From Vibrio fluminensis (lineage in GTDB: Bacteria; Pseudomonadota; Gammaproteobacteria; Enterobacterales; Vibrionaceae), in the NCBI RefSeq assembly GCF_015278125.1, contig NZ_JADILO010000001.1, positions 434,001 through 498,000 on the forward strand: a DNA stretch of 64,000 nucleotides, written 5' to 3'. The position numbers and the translations under genes are program-made. The notes below the pieces were generated by a model, which was not told where the DNA came from, did not search any database, and was given only the letters and a program-made list of their open reading frames with translations. The stretch's first letter is position 1, and the number at the start of each line of letters is the position of its first letter. Positions 36,426 through 46,413 of the stretch are shown piece after piece.

Positions 36426-37852
36426 TCCATCAAGCTCTTCGATTTAATCGCTTTCTTCGCCAGCTCTTTCGCAAAGTCGCTGATATCGGCTTCCATCGCA
36501 TCAATCTCTGGGCGGATTTCTTCCATAGTGACCGTCTGCATTTGGCGATTTTCCATCACCACTTTACCGTTAACAATGGTGGTATCAACGTTACTTGGGT
36601 TCGCTTGGAATACCAAGGTCGCGTATGGGTCGTAGTTTGGCATCATGTTGGCAGATTGCGTTTCAACGATGATGATATCCGCTTGTTTACCCACCTCAAG
36701 AGAACCGATCTTATCTTCCATATGCAGCGATTTTGCACCGCCAATGGTTGCCATTTCGATCACTTGCTCTGGGATCATGATAGTACGGTCATCATGCTTT
36801 AAGCGTTGCATGGTCGATGCGTAGCTCAGTGTGCGCCACAAATCGACTTGGTTAGAGCTCATTGGTCCGTCAGTACCTAAACCAATACGTACGTCATCAC
36901 GGTACATATCCCACGCTGGCGCCATACCTGTCGCGCCTTTGGCATTCGCCATTGGGTTATAAGCAACGCCTGCATCCGCAGCTTTGACTAGCTCAATGTC
37001 TTTTTCAGAGAAATGGATACCATGAGCCAACACTACACGCTCATCGAGAGCGCCAATTTCTGCTAAATATTCCACTGGAGAATTTGCGCTGTGGGCTTCT
37101 TTAATACGCGTCTCTTCATTCGGAAACTCAGCAACGTGGATCAGCACTGGCACATCATGTTGCTTAGATAAGCGATTGATCTCTTGTAGCTTATCTTTAT
37201 TTACGGTGTACACCGCATGCGGTGCATAAGCTGGTGTGATCAAAGGATCGTTTTTGTACTGCTGAATAAAGCTCTCTGCGTACTCAATACCACCATAAGG
37301 TTGCTTACTATCTACCACCGGGAACTTAATCACGGTTTGACCTAACACCGCGCGCAAGCCAACCTCTTTGGTCGCTTTTGCCATTTCATCCATGTGGTAG
37401 TACATGTCAACGTAAGTCGTCACGCCACTTTGCGCTAAGTCGATTGTGCCAAGCTTAGTCGCATTGTAGATAAGCTCACGACTTAGCTTCTCACCTTCCA
37501 GCGGGAAGAAGTAGGCAAACAAGCGATTAGCGATACCTTCTTCACCTAAACCACGAAATGCAATCATCGGTAAGTGGTTATGAGTGTTAATCATCCCCGG
37601 CATCACAATGCCATCATTAGCATCGATGGTTTTTGGCGCGCGGTATTGCTCGGCAATATCCGCCTCACCAACCGCGATAATTTTGTCGTCTTTCACCACG
37701 ACCACGCCATCTTCAATGACCTGCATGGTTTGGTTAATCGTCAGCACTTCACCGTTAGTAATGATCAGGTCTGCATTGTAGTTAGGCGTGAACTGCGCAC
37801 AGCCTGTAACAGCAACGGCGACAAGGGAAGCAAGCAAAGTCGGCTTAAGCAT
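36422..37852 (-). CDS. Lipoprotein metal-dependent amidohydrolase (TRZ/ATZ, MtaD-like)
   Basis: A 476-aa amidohydrolase-superfamily protein of the chlorohydrolase / S-adenosylhomocysteine-deaminase-like type. Metal and catalytic ligands are present: H91 and H93 in MINTHNHL, H239 in LIHVAEF, H277 in LAHGIH and D328 in LGTDGP. Unlike the usual cytosolic members it starts MLKPTLLASLVAVAVTGC, a lipoprotein signal with lipobox cysteine C18, so it is probably tethered in the periplasm. I start at the ATG at 37852 for that reason; the frame extends upstream without signal features. The substrate is likely an aminated or halogenated heterocycle or nucleoside derivative, but this is not readable. The gene stands alone. 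Confidence 0.83.
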   Translation of the reverse strand: MLKPTLLASLVAVAVTGCAQFTPNYNADLIITNGEVLTINQTMQVIEDGVVVVKDDKIIAVGEADIAEQYRAPKTIDANDGIVMPGMINTHNHLPMIAFRGLGEEGIANRLFAYFFPLEGEKLSRELIYNATKLGTIDLAQSGVTTYVDMYYHMDEMAKATKEVGLRAVLGQTVIKFPVVDSKQPYGGIEYAESFIQQYKNDPLITPAYAPHAVYTVNKDKLQEINRLSKQHDVPVLIHVAEFPNEETRIKEAHSANSPVEYLAEIGALDERVVLAHGIHFSEKDIELVKAADAGVAYNPMANAKGATGMAPAWDMYRDDVRIGLGTDGPMSSNQVDLWRTLSYASTMQRLKHDDRTIMIPEQVIEMATIGGAKSLHMEDKIGSLEVGKQADIIIVETQSANMMPNYDPYATLVFQANPSNVDTTIVNGKVVMENRQMQTVTMEEIRPEIDAMEADISDFAKELAKKAIKSKSLMD

Positions 37853-38069
37853 GGAATGTCTCTTCTGAAGGAGGATTATAAATTCGCGCGCATCATAGAA
37901 GAGCTTATAAATCAAAGCGACGCAAACGTTTCAATTTAGTGATTTCGTAAGCAAATTTTTGTGAGGCCAATCTTATCTCAGCCTTGAGTGAATTACTGAT
38001 GATAGAAAAGATCTCAATCACTCAACCTTCAACGTATTGATTGAGACCTAAAGTAAGAATGAGGATACA

Positions 38070-38900
38070 TTAGCGACCAGACGATAATAGATCTGGATTA
38101 GTTACTAGATTTCGCACGCCGTGTGCATGATCTTCATTAAACTCATTGCTTTCAAGCCACTGAGCAACTGAAGCAATATTAACTTTTACAACTTTAGGAC
38201 GCACACTCCAAGTCACTTGAAGAGAAGAGCCTTGCTCATTATAACTTGGACCTGTCGTTGAGCCAGCATAGACCACCGGTTCACCCGTATTGTTGGGAAT
38301 ATTCATAGCCTGGTAGTAACCATTCCTTTCACCAAATCGAGTCAATTCGTTAAAGTCGAAAGCCTTGGTATCATTAACCAATACGTAAACTTGAGTTTCT
38401 ACTCGTAACTGTGGATTACCAATAGATTCATCTATACATGCAGCCAAAGTTGAACCTGGTTCAACTTGAGCAGAAGAATGAACATAATGCAATTCAATCG
38501 TATCGCCAGATCGCAGCTCTGCACCTTTACCTTGGATAACGTATGGCTTTAATTCAGACTCTGTTAATTGGCCATTGTAAAGGTATCCCGTACCATAGCC
38601 TTTACCATCACCGTTACCAGCATAGTTAGTAAACTCACCACCCTTATGTTCAGCATTTTTATGAAAATGAATATTACATAAATTCATTTCTGTATATGAA
38701 GGTGCAAGACTGAATAAGCGTTTATTCCTACCCTCTAGGTTATCAATATCCCTTGGTGATTGAGGACCAAAACCTTTACCTAGTGTATTTTGGGTTAGTG
38801 CTTCATTTTGTTTATCAATAACGTAGTTTGAAACATCAGCAAATACTACAGGTACAGAACATGTCATAAGTAAAGATGTCATCAGTAATTTTTGTTTCAT
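38070..38900 (-). CDS. Delta-class carbonic anhydrase-like secreted protein
   Basis: A 276-aa exported protein with a signal peptide MKQKLLMTSLLMTCSVPVVFA. The segment NLCNIHFHKNAEHKGGEF (about residues 73-90) carries H78, H80 and H85, a zinc-site-like pattern that I associate with proteins annotated as delta-class carbonic anhydrases, first known from diatoms. C75 and the cysteine in LAACIDES could form a disulfide. I start at the ATG at 38900 because AAGGAATTAAG directly precedes it; the frame upstream adds a Lys/Ser-rich stretch before the signal. If correct it would hydrate CO2 in the periplasm or medium. The family call rests on memory of the motif, so confidence is moderate. Confidence 0.62.
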   Translation of the reverse strand: MKQKLLMTSLLMTCSVPVVFADVSNYVIDKQNEALTQNTLGKGFGPQSPRDIDNLEGRNKRLFSLAPSYTEMNLCNIHFHKNAEHKGGEFTNYAGNGDGKGYGTGYLYNGQLTESELKPYVIQGKGAELRSGDTIELHYVHSSAQVEPGSTLAACIDESIGNPQLRVETQVYVLVNDTKAFDFNELTRFGERNGYYQAMNIPNNTGEPVVYAGSTTGPSYNEQGSSLQVTWSVRPKVVKVNIASVAQWLESNEFNEDHAHGVRNLVTNPDLLSSGR

Positions 38901-39155
38901 CTTAATTCCTTTTTGGCTTTTCTTTATTTTGTTCGATTTCACTATACTTCAGCCTTTCCCTCCATGTTACCTATCAGATGTACCTGCCCCCTTAAAAAAG
39001 CAGTATTATCAAATATGAGAGCGCTATTTCTTACCATCCTACTTATTGTCTCAACTTACTCACTAATAGATCTTATATTCATTTTAAACAGCGACTACGT
39101 ACGAGTAGTCGCCTGTCTTACCGTTGCACTATTTAAGGGATTTAGATCAAAAAAA
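38901..39155. other. Intergenic region, carbonic anhydrase-like gene / chemoreceptor 1
   Basis: I find no supported gene. A 98-codon plus-strand frame overlaps the start of the carbonic anhydrase-like gene and has no ribosome site or recognisable content. The region should hold the leftward promoter of that gene. Confidence 0.4.
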
Positions 39156-39176
39156 CCTCATCGCAAACACGTGAGG
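39156..39176 (-). terminator. Terminator of chemoreceptor 1
   Basis: The stem CCTCA / TGAGG around TCGCAAACACG, with a T-run on the minus strand. The same sequence, slightly longer, ends chemoreceptor 2. Confidence 0.75.
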
Positions 39177-39208
39177 CTTCTTATTTAGTGGCATTCTGAA
39201 ATGAATCG

Positions 39209-40504
39209 CTAAGCTAACTTCTGTTCATTCAAGCTCATCACGGTATTTGAGACATTCTCAGCCCCTTGGTAGATCTCTTCCATTACAGTAGAGACCTCAG
39301 ACATTTTGGCACTACCTAAATCAGAGATAGTCGCCACTTCTTGCATGAACTGAGTAATTTCTGTTGTTAGTACTTGGTTTTCGTCAACAACATGAGTGAT
39401 CTCTGCGGTGGATTCAGCGGTTCTAGAAGCCAGTTTTCTCACCTCATCCGCCACTACCGCAAAACCTCGACCTTGTTCACCTGCGCGTGCAGCCTCGATT
39501 GCTGCATTTAGTGCCAGTAGGTTGGTTTGCTCAGCAATACCTTTAATGGTGGAAACAATTTGTGAAATATTCTGAGACCTGTCGTTGAGATCTGCAATTT
39601 TTGCCGAAGTTTCGCTAACCTTAGTGCTTATTTCTTGAGATACGCTCACGGATTCATGTAGTAACTTAGAACCTTCAAGTGCAATTTGAGAAGTCTCAAC
39701 CGAAGTACTGTAAGCTACTTCAGATGCTTGTGAAATGGCGAGATTACGCTCTACTCGTTCAGTGATGTCTGATGCAAACTTCACCACGCTTGCCACCTTG
39801 CCATTCTCATCAAAGATAGGGTTATACGTTGCCTCAATCCAAATGTTTTTTCCGAAGGCATCTTTGCGTAAGAACTGCCCTGACTTGAAGCAGCCAGTTG
39901 CCAATTCTTCCCAGAAATTTGGATTCTGCTGATAAAAGTCATCAAAGCAAAACATGCGATGATGCTTACCTAAGATCTCATCATCACGATATTTCAATGT
40001 ATTTAGAAAATTTTCATTGGCACTCGTCACTGTTCCCTCAATGGTAAACTCAATGACTGCCATAGACTTGTTTATAGCATCAATGACGCTTTGTTTCTTT
40101 GCATCATCCTTATGTATTTCAGTCACATCGGTGGCTATTTTAAACACACGATTTATCGAGCCTAAGTGATCTATTACCGGAATGTAGCTGGCAGATAGTA
40201 TCACACTGCTGCCATCTTTTCGTATCCGAGTCGCTGTCCCTTCAAACGACTGGCCTGCCGCAAGTGAACGCCAAAACTCATTATATTCCTCTGTTCTTGC
40301 GTAATCTGGATCGCAAAAAATACGATGATGCTGATTGTGCAACTCTTCAATACTATAACCGACACAACAGAGAAATTTATCGCTCGCAGTAAGAATATTA
40401 CCATTTCTATCAAACTCAATGTACGCTGTATTCTTCAATAGCGCTGCATATACATTGTCTTCAAACGACGGCTTGCTAACCAATTCTTTCTTCCTAAAAA
40501 TCAT
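39209..40504 (-). CDS. Soluble PAS-PAS methyl-accepting chemotaxis protein 1 (BdlA-like)
   Basis: A 431-aa cytosolic chemoreceptor with no membrane helices. It has two PAS domains in tandem (about residues 20-135 and 140-255), each ending in a PAC-type VFKIATDVT or VVKFASDIT, then a signalling domain. The hairpin tip of the receptor reads [20 protein letters not shown], followed by [20 protein letters not shown]. This is the architecture of Pseudomonas BdlA, a biofilm-dispersion regulator, and also of Aer-like energy sensors. I start at the ATG at 40504 (MIFRKKEL) in parallel with the paralogue. The next gene upstream is a near-copy of the same length. Confidence 0.9.
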   Translation of the reverse strand: MIFRKKELVSKPSFEDNVYAALLKNTAYIEFDRNGNILTASDKFLCCVGYSIEELHNQHHRIFCDPDYARTEEYNEFWRSLAAGQSFEGTATRIRKDGSSVILSASYIPVIDHLGSINRVFKIATDVTEIHKDDAKKQSVIDAINKSMAVIEFTIEGTVTSANENFLNTLKYRDDEILGKHHRMFCFDDFYQQNPNFWEELATGCFKSGQFLRKDAFGKNIWIEATYNPIFDENGKVASVVKFASDITERVERNLAISQASEVAYSTSVETSQIALEGSKLLHESVSVSQEISTKVSETSAKIADLNDRSQNISQIVSTIKGIAEQTNLLALNAAIEAARAGEQGRGFAVVADEVRKLASRTAESTAEITHVVDENQVLTTEITQFMQEVATISDLGSAKMSEVSTVMEEIYQGAENVSNTVMSLNEQKLA

Positions 40505-40730
40505 AACCTTACTATCCCATTCGTTTTTATAATTATCTGCGCGCAGTAACATACCGTACGCAAAACTATTGTGGCATAGGTGGTGAAAAAATTAGTAAGA
40601 GGTATTGTGAAATAACCCTAATTTTTTTGTAATTATTCTATTAAATGTTATAAAACAAACCCTACGTATAGTAATTATCGAAATAGTTGTTATCCGTAGA
40701 ACGGATGGAACCTGTTGTAAGGATGTAAAA

Positions 40731-40757
40731 AAGCCTCATCGCAAACGAATGAGGCTT
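40731..40757 (-). terminator. Terminator of chemoreceptor 2
   Basis: AAGCCTCAT / ATGAGGCTT (40731-40739, 40749-40757), T-run on the minus strand, separates the two chemoreceptor genes. Confidence 0.88.
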
Positions 40758-40785
40758 CTTATCAGTAATGTTCTTGGCTAAATAA

Positions 40786-42081
40786 CTAAGCTAACTTCTG
40801 CTCATTCAAGCTCATCACGGTATTCGAGACATTTTCTGCCCCTTTATAAATCTCTTCCATTACAGTTGAGACTTCTGACATCTTAGCGCTGCCGTGATCT
40901 GAGATAGTTGCGACCTCTTGCATGAACTGAGTAATGTCCGTCGTTAATACTTGGTTTTCGTCAACAACATGAGTGATCTCTGCGGTAGACTCCGCTGTTC
41001 TAGAAGCCAGTTTTCTCACCTCATCCGCCACTACCGCAAAACCTCTGCCCTGTTCACCCGCGCGAGCAGCCTCGATTGCTGCATTGAGTGCCAGTAGGTT
41101 GGTTTGCTCAGCGATACCTTTGATGGTTGAGACAATTTGCGAGATGCTGTGAGAGCGTTCATTAAGATCAGCGATTTTGGCTGCCGCGCCAGCTACCTTG
41201 TTACTGATCTCATGAGATACTTCAACCGATTCTTGCAATAGCTTTGAGCCTTCTAAAGCAATTTGTGATGTCTCAACTGAAGTGCTGTACGCTACTTCGG
41301 AAGCCTGTGAAATGGCAAGATTTCGCTCTACGCGATCAGAGATGTCTGATGCAAACTTCACCACACTTGAAACTTTACCATGCTCATCAAATATTGGGTT
41401 GTACGTTGCTTCAATCCACACATTACGGCCAAACGCATCTTTACGTAAGAATTGTCCTGATTTAAAGCGGCCTGATCTTAAATCATTCCAGAAGTCTGGG
41501 TTCTCGCGATAAAAGTCATCAAAGCAAAACATGCTGTGATGTTTGCCAACGATCTCATTTTCTCGGTATTTCAATGTAGTCAAGAAATTATCATTAGCAC
41601 TAATCACGGTACCATCGGTAGAAAACTCAATCACCGCCATTGACTTATTTAAAGCATCAATCACGCTCTGTTTCTGCGCGTCAGTTTTATGTACTTGAGT
41701 AACATCAGCGGCAATTTTAAATACCCTTTCGACTTGCCCTTGATCATCAATAACTGGGATATAAGTCGCCGATAGAATCACGCAGTGACCACCTTTACAG
41801 ATGCGAGTAAAAGTCCCTTCAAAAGACTCTCCCGACGCCAGTGCTCGCCAAAACTCAGCATACTCAGAACTGTGCGTATAACTCGATTCACAAAACATAC
41901 GGTGATGCTTATTTTGTACTTCATCGAGAGTGTAACCTACACAGTTAAGGAATATATTGCTTGCTGTAAGAATATTTCCGTTCTTATCAAACTCAATATA
42001 AGCGGTATTTCTTAATATTGCTGCATATAAGTTTTCTTCAAACGAAGAGTGGCTTACCACTGGTTTCTTTCTGAAAAACAT
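40786..42081 (-). CDS. Soluble PAS-PAS methyl-accepting chemotaxis protein 2 (BdlA-like)
   Basis: A 431-aa paralogue of the neighbouring chemoreceptor with the same two PAS domains and signalling domain, beginning MFFRKKPV. The two proteins are the same length, nearly identical over the signalling part, and differ mainly in the PAS domains, for example [11 protein letters not shown] versus [11 protein letters not shown]. Cysteines and His/Phe residues in the PAS pockets (HHRIFC, HHRMFC, HHSMFCF) are shared and could contact haem or flavin, though this cannot be decided from sequence. Each gene has its own terminator. The pair is a tandem duplication with probable divergence of ligand or redox range. 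Confidence 0.9.
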   Translation of the reverse strand: MFFRKKPVVSHSSFEENLYAAILRNTAYIEFDKNGNILTASNIFLNCVGYTLDEVQNKHHRMFCESSYTHSSEYAEFWRALASGESFEGTFTRICKGGHCVILSATYIPVIDDQGQVERVFKIAADVTQVHKTDAQKQSVIDALNKSMAVIEFSTDGTVISANDNFLTTLKYRENEIVGKHHSMFCFDDFYRENPDFWNDLRSGRFKSGQFLRKDAFGRNVWIEATYNPIFDEHGKVSSVVKFASDISDRVERNLAISQASEVAYSTSVETSQIALEGSKLLQESVEVSHEISNKVAGAAAKIADLNERSHSISQIVSTIKGIAEQTNLLALNAAIEAARAGEQGRGFAVVADEVRKLASRTAESTAEITHVVDENQVLTTDITQFMQEVATISDHGSAKMSEVSTVMEEIYKGAENVSNTVMSLNEQKLA

Positions 42082-42272
42082 AGCTCAACTTTATCCTATT
42101 ACTTTTATAATAATTCACGCACGATCGACTTTCAGTACGCCGTACGATTTTAACGCAAGAATGTAATAAAATGTTAGTAATTTATTCGTATTGAAACTAT
42201 TTTTAGACGGATAACGGACTAACCAATAAATCACAAACAGAAAGTAGCAAATCGCTTGATTTTTATGCAGCG

Positions 42273-43175
42273 CTAGAATCTTTCTTGCATATCCAAATAG
42301 CGCTGGCGAATGTGTTCAATCAATACTTGAATACGTTTGGCTGGCTTTCTGGTATATGGATACACCGCATAAACGCCAACCACTTTGGCACTGTGCGGTT
42401 TGAGCACTTCAACCAAACTTCCCTGCAGGATATCATCGTAAATCAAACACATTGGTAAATAAGCGATACCATTGCCAGCGAGTACCGACTTACGTAGCGC
42501 CGCGGCATTATTGGATGAAAAATTACCGTTGACTTTAACAGTATAAACATCGCTGTTGTTTTTGAACTGCCACTCAAAGGTGCCACCACTTTCGTGGGTG
42601 TAACCTAAACAATTGTGCTTACGCAGATCATTGGGTAGGTCTGGTGAGCCATTCGTGGCTAAATAGTCTGGCGAGGCACACACCGCCCAATGCGAGTTGA
42701 AGATAAAACGCGCGATCAAGCTGGAGTCTTCGAGATAACCAGTGCGGATCACGAGGTCGTAGTTATCCGCTATCAAATCGACAAAATTATTATCCATCGC
42801 CATATCCACGGTTAGACCCGGATTTTGCTGGCAAAAATCAGAAATGGCTTCCGCGAGCAATAGCTCACCAGAGATGGTCGGCACCGACATACGAATATGA
42901 CCTGAAAGGTTTTCGTTGTAGCCAGTTACCGCATTAAATGCAGCCTTTGCCGTGGCATTAATGTCTTTGGCGCGATAATAGAGTACTTCACCCGCTTCGG
43001 TGAGCGTTAGCTTACGGGTGGTGCGATAAAGCAACTGAGTACCTAAATCACTCTCAAGTTTGCTGACTCGCTTGCTCACCATCGATTTAGTGATGTGGTT
43101 CGCCTGTGCAACTTGACTAAAAGAGCCATGCTCTACAACTTGGGTAAATAAAACCAGATCATCGATATGTGGCAT
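42273..43175 (-). CDS. LysR family transcriptional regulator
   Basis: A 300-aa LysR protein. The N-terminal helix-turn-helix (about residues 5-63) contains GSFSQVAQANHITKSMVSKR and KLESDLGTQLLYRTTR, followed by a periplasmic-binding-like effector domain. It belongs to the subgroup resembling AaeR/PA-type regulators of one- to few-gene targets. It lies downstream of the lactate operon on the same strand, separated by a terminator at 43254-43285, so it is not obviously part of that operon; regulation of lctP-lutABC is possible but unproven. Confidence 0.88.
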   Translation of the reverse strand: MPHIDDLVLFTQVVEHGSFSQVAQANHITKSMVSKRVSKLESDLGTQLLYRTTRKLTLTEAGEVLYYRAKDINATAKAAFNAVTGYNENLSGHIRMSVPTISGELLLAEAISDFCQQNPGLTVDMAMDNNFVDLIADNYDLVIRTGYLEDSSLIARFIFNSHWAVCASPDYLATNGSPDLPNDLRKHNCLGYTHESGGTFEWQFKNNSDVYTVKVNGNFSSNNAAALRKSVLAGNGIAYLPMCLIYDDILQGSLVEVLKPHSAKVVGVYAVYPYTRKPAKRIQVLIEHIRQRYLDMQERF

Positions 43176-43253
43176 AAACTTCTCTCAACTGCGAGTATGT
43201 GAATCCATCAATTGTATCTCAATCTCGTCCTTGATTGAGTCGATACGATTAAA

Positions 43254-43285
43254 AAGGCACACCCTAAAATAATAGAGTGTGCCTT
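43254..43285. terminator. Terminator of lut operon
   Basis: The stem AAGGCACAC / GTGTGCCTT (43254-43262, 43277-43285) is preceded by an A-run that gives a T-run on the minus strand, 116 nt past lutC. Confidence 0.8.
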
Positions 43286-43400
43286 ATTGCTCCACTTCCT
43301 GTTCCCATTGAGTAATGGGTAAAGAGTTCCCAAAGAGCAAATTCTTGCCTGCGTGACGTTACACCATCACGTCTTGCTAACGTCACTTTCCTAGCTTTGA

Positions 43401-44156
43401 TCACATATCATCAATAATCACATAAGTAGCGAACACGGGACCATGTACCCCAACCACCTTGATTAGCTCAATATCGGCGGTGGAGCTTGGACCCGAGATG
43501 AAATTAACGCAAGATGGCACCCGTGCACCTTGGCTGGCTTTTTGATGCAATAGCGCCGTTGCTTGGGTTAAACGTGGCATCAGATTGCTCTTAGCCACCA
43601 CAAAGACCGAGGCTTCTGGTAATAAGCTCACCGCTCGACCTTGATTCACTTGGCTATAAAGCACCATGGTGCCGGACTCTGCCAATGCCTGTTCTGCAAG
43701 CACAATGCCGACTTTCGCACGCTCAGCAATGATTACATTCGCCTCAAAACCTGCCTCAGCATCCCAAACATGCACGCTATGCTGATCTGTTTCTAGCGCT
43801 TGCGGTGAGACTAGCTCAAGCAACTCTGCCGAGGCTGACAAAATAGTCTCACCTGCAAGCGGTTCACCTAACTCATCTTTACAGTAGTCTAGGCACACCT
43901 GTTTTAACGTCGCTTCCAGTTCCGCTTTCGTGGTCACCACAGCATGCGCACCGAGTGATGTTTCGGTGTAACGGACCAATTCATCTTTTAGCTCATCTTG
44001 GCTAAAACTTGCCATGACCTCTTTTTGGCAGGTATGGCGCAGCGCTGGACGCTCCACTTCTGTCAGTGGTTTGTCACGCCCAAGTTGGTGTGCAATGTTA
44101 GCCAGAAATGAAGTGCAGTTGTGCAAACGCTGCTCTCTATCTGTGGTATTAGACAT
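43401..44156 (-). CDS. lutC: Lactate utilization protein LutC
   Basis: A LUD-domain protein of the LutABC L-lactate oxidation complex. The product is 251 aa from the ATG at 44156 (MSNTTDREQR). Upstream ATG (44162) and GTG (44165) codons are in frame, but GGAG lies only 2 nt from the first of these and 8 nt from the chosen one. Family elements include ALAESGTMVLYS and the glycine-serine rich SGPSSTADIELIKVVGVHGP near the C-terminus. LutC supplies a subunit with lutB; together with lutA they oxidise L-lactate to pyruvate in place of LldD. Confidence 0.9.
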   Translation of the reverse strand: MSNTTDREQRLHNCTSFLANIAHQLGRDKPLTEVERPALRHTCQKEVMASFSQDELKDELVRYTETSLGAHAVVTTKAELEATLKQVCLDYCKDELGEPLAGETILSASAELLELVSPQALETDQHSVHVWDAEAGFEANVIIAERAKVGIVLAEQALAESGTMVLYSQVNQGRAVSLLPEASVFVVAKSNLMPRLTQATALLHQKASQGARVPSCVNFISGPSSTADIELIKVVGVHGPVFATYVIIDDM

Positions 44157-44167
44157 GCCCATCACTC

Positions 44168-45583
44168 CTATTTCTTCTCTCGAGATTCAAACCAACTACG
44201 GAACGACTCGCCGTCAGGCTCTGGCAAGTCACGGGTTTGTGACCACTTACCAATCGCGCCAACATTAAACGGCATTTTGCCATTTTTGATCAGCATGCCG
44301 CCCATCACCGCGCCCACTTTGACACCGAGGTTCCACACAAGGGGCGTGGCATTAGCAATGGTAAAGCCCTTCACCACTGCGCGTTCGCTTAGCGGTGTAA
44401 TGCCTTGCTCACCCATTTTTTCGCGGTGTTTAAGCAGCAAATCGGATAGCGGGATCTTCACTGGACAAACATCGTGACACGCTTTGCACAAGCTGCACGC
44501 ATATGGCAACTCTTTAAAGTCATCATAGCCGCCAAGCAGTGGCGATAGCACCGCCCCAATTGGACCAGAGTAAATTGAGCCATAAGACTGACCGCCAATA
44601 TGACGATAAGCTGGGCAGGTATTTACACAGGCAGCGCAGCGCACGCAACGTAAAATGTCGCGAAACTCTGAGCCGAGGATATCCGAACGCCCATTATCAA
44701 CAATCACAAGATGGAACTCTTCTGGACCATCACACTGATCGTCCTCACGTGGTCCGGTTAACGCAGTAACATAACCGGTCAACGGCAGTCCCACTGCACT
44801 GCGGCACAGCAAGCTAATCACAATATCCAACTCTTCAAAAGTTGGCACCATGCGCTCCATGCCCATCACAGCGATGTGGGTTTTCGGCAAGCTAGTGGCA
44901 AGACGGGCGTTACCTTCGTTGGTCACCAGCGCAACCGTACCTGACTCAGCAACGGCAAAGTTACAGCCGGTAATACCAATATCCGCTTCTAAAAAGTCAT
45001 GGCGGATATGATTACGCACAAAGCGCGTCATCTCTTCCGGATCATCACTGCCTTGATAGTTAAGCTTGTCTTTAAAGATGTCTTTAATCTGAGTGCGGTT
45101 TTTGTGCAGCGCCGGGACCACGATGTGTGACGGAGGATCGCAATCATCAACTTGCAGAATGTATTCGCCCAAGTCGGTTTCAATCACTTCACAGTCATTA
45201 CGCTGAATCATTTGGTTCAGACCGATCTCTTCGGTCACCATCGATTTCGATTTCACCACTTTCTTGGCGTTTTTCGCCTTGAGGATGCCTTCAATATAAT
45301 CGGTCGCATCTTGCGCAGTTTTGGCAAAGAAAACATGCCCGCCATTATCGAGCACTTTTTCACTCAACTGGTGCAGGTAATAATCCAAATTTTCCAGTAC
45401 GTGATTGCGAATATCCATCCCCATTTCACGCCACTGTTCCCAGTTACCTAGCTTATCTGCGGCAATCTGACGATTGGCGAACATACGCTCTTGAGCATTA
45501 GCGACCGATTTGAGCATAAAGTCGTCTTTCATATGCACATCGATACGCTGCTTAAAACTTTCGTTACTAGTTTTCATCGACAT
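44168..45583 (-). CDS. lutB: Lactate utilization iron-sulfur protein LutB
   Basis: A 471-aa protein with an N-terminal LUD domain and a C-terminal ferredoxin domain. Cysteine motifs [15 protein letters not shown] and [16 protein letters not shown] hold two [4Fe-4S] clusters. The catalytic-domain sequence [18 protein letters not shown] is typical. I start at the ATG at 45583 because AGGAG is 9 nt upstream; a TTG two codons further is less likely. It lies between lutA (12 nt away) and lutC in the leftward operon. Confidence 0.93.
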   Translation of the reverse strand: MSMKTSNESFKQRIDVHMKDDFMLKSVANAQERMFANRQIAADKLGNWEQWREMGMDIRNHVLENLDYYLHQLSEKVLDNGGHVFFAKTAQDATDYIEGILKAKNAKKVVKSKSMVTEEIGLNQMIQRNDCEVIETDLGEYILQVDDCDPPSHIVVPALHKNRTQIKDIFKDKLNYQGSDDPEEMTRFVRNHIRHDFLEADIGITGCNFAVAESGTVALVTNEGNARLATSLPKTHIAVMGMERMVPTFEELDIVISLLCRSAVGLPLTGYVTALTGPREDDQCDGPEEFHLVIVDNGRSDILGSEFRDILRCVRCAACVNTCPAYRHIGGQSYGSIYSGPIGAVLSPLLGGYDDFKELPYACSLCKACHDVCPVKIPLSDLLLKHREKMGEQGITPLSERAVVKGFTIANATPLVWNLGVKVGAVMGGMLIKNGKMPFNVGAIGKWSQTRDLPEPDGESFRSWFESREKK

Positions 45584-45595
45584 AACCAATCACTC

Positions 45596-46315
45596 CTATC
45601 GGCTGAGCAGCACATCAACAATGTGCATTACTTTAACTGGCTTGCCTTCACGTGAAATGCGACCACCAATATTGAGTAGACAACTGCTATCAGCGCCAAT
45701 CAAAAAGTCCGGTTCAACTTCACTAATGTGTTGCACCTTCTCTTTGACCATCTCGCCAGAGATTTCTGCCATCTTGACCGAGAACGTACCGCCAAAGCCG
45801 CAACAGGTTTCTTGGTTTTTAATTGGCAACATTTCTAAGCCTTCAACCGCGCCTAGCAGTGCCAATGGCTCTTCACGCACACCCAATTTACGGATCAAAC
45901 TGCATGATGGATGGTATACCGCACGACCTTTAAGGCGAGCGCCAACATTAGTCACACCGAGCTCATTGACGATAAACTGAGTGAGCTCATACAAACGGTC
46001 AGCCACATTTTGTGCTCGCGCTGCCCATTCTGGTTCATCGGCTAAATACTCTGGGTATTTTTTGATCGCCGCTGCGCAAGATCCCGCAGGAGTCACGATT
46101 GGGTAGTCATTGCCTTCAAACGCTTCAATCAGGTTTTTCATTGCAGGTTTACTCTGCTCGATGTAGCCACTATTGAGTGAAGGCTGACCACAGCAACCCT
46201 GCTTTTTAGGGAATAAAATTTCGCAACCGAGCTCTTCAAGCAGTAACACGGTTTTCTTTGCAACTTCAGACTTCACTGTGTCGCAAATACAGGTGACAAA
46301 GAAGTTAATCTTCAT
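45596..46315 (-). CDS. lutA: Lactate utilization protein LutA
   Basis: A 239-aa CCG-domain protein (DUF224 type) with two cysteine-rich motifs, CCGQPSLNSG (near residue 42) and CCGFGGTFSVK (near residue 167), which bind a non-canonical [4Fe-4S] cluster as in heterodisulfide reductase subunits. This is the usual LutA length and is the first lut gene after the lactate permease. A hairpin separates it from lctP, so the three lut genes may be expressed at a different level. Confidence 0.93.
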   Translation of the reverse strand: MKINFFVTCICDTVKSEVAKKTVLLLEELGCEILFPKKQGCCGQPSLNSGYIEQSKPAMKNLIEAFEGNDYPIVTPAGSCAAAIKKYPEYLADEPEWAARAQNVADRLYELTQFIVNELGVTNVGARLKGRAVYHPSCSLIRKLGVREEPLALLGAVEGLEMLPIKNQETCCGFGGTFSVKMAEISGEMVKEKVQHISEVEPDFLIGADSSCLLNIGGRISREGKPVKVMHIVDVLLSR

Positions 46316-46363
46316 AACATTGCTCCGATTAAGGAATTTTTGATCTATTTATTATTTTTTAAA

Positions 46364-46388
46364 GCTTAGTGCCTACTCGCCACTAAGC
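46364..46388 (-). terminator. Hairpin between lctP and lutA
   Basis: GCTTAGTG / CACTAAGC (46364-46371, 46381-46388, loop 9 nt), followed on the minus strand by TTTAAAAAAT. It may cause partial termination after lctP. Confidence 0.6.
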
Positions 46389-46413
46389 AGAATTCACTAC
46401 GCCATAAAGAGGT

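Noticed and set aside
36290..36802. 170-codon plus-strand reading frame
   Set aside because: It runs over the terminator and antisense through the amidohydrolase gene. Composition mirrors that gene, so it is a shadow.
38892..39188. 98-codon plus-strand reading frame
   Set aside because: It overlaps the start of the carbonic anhydrase-like gene and the chemoreceptor terminator. No ribosome site and no recognisable family.
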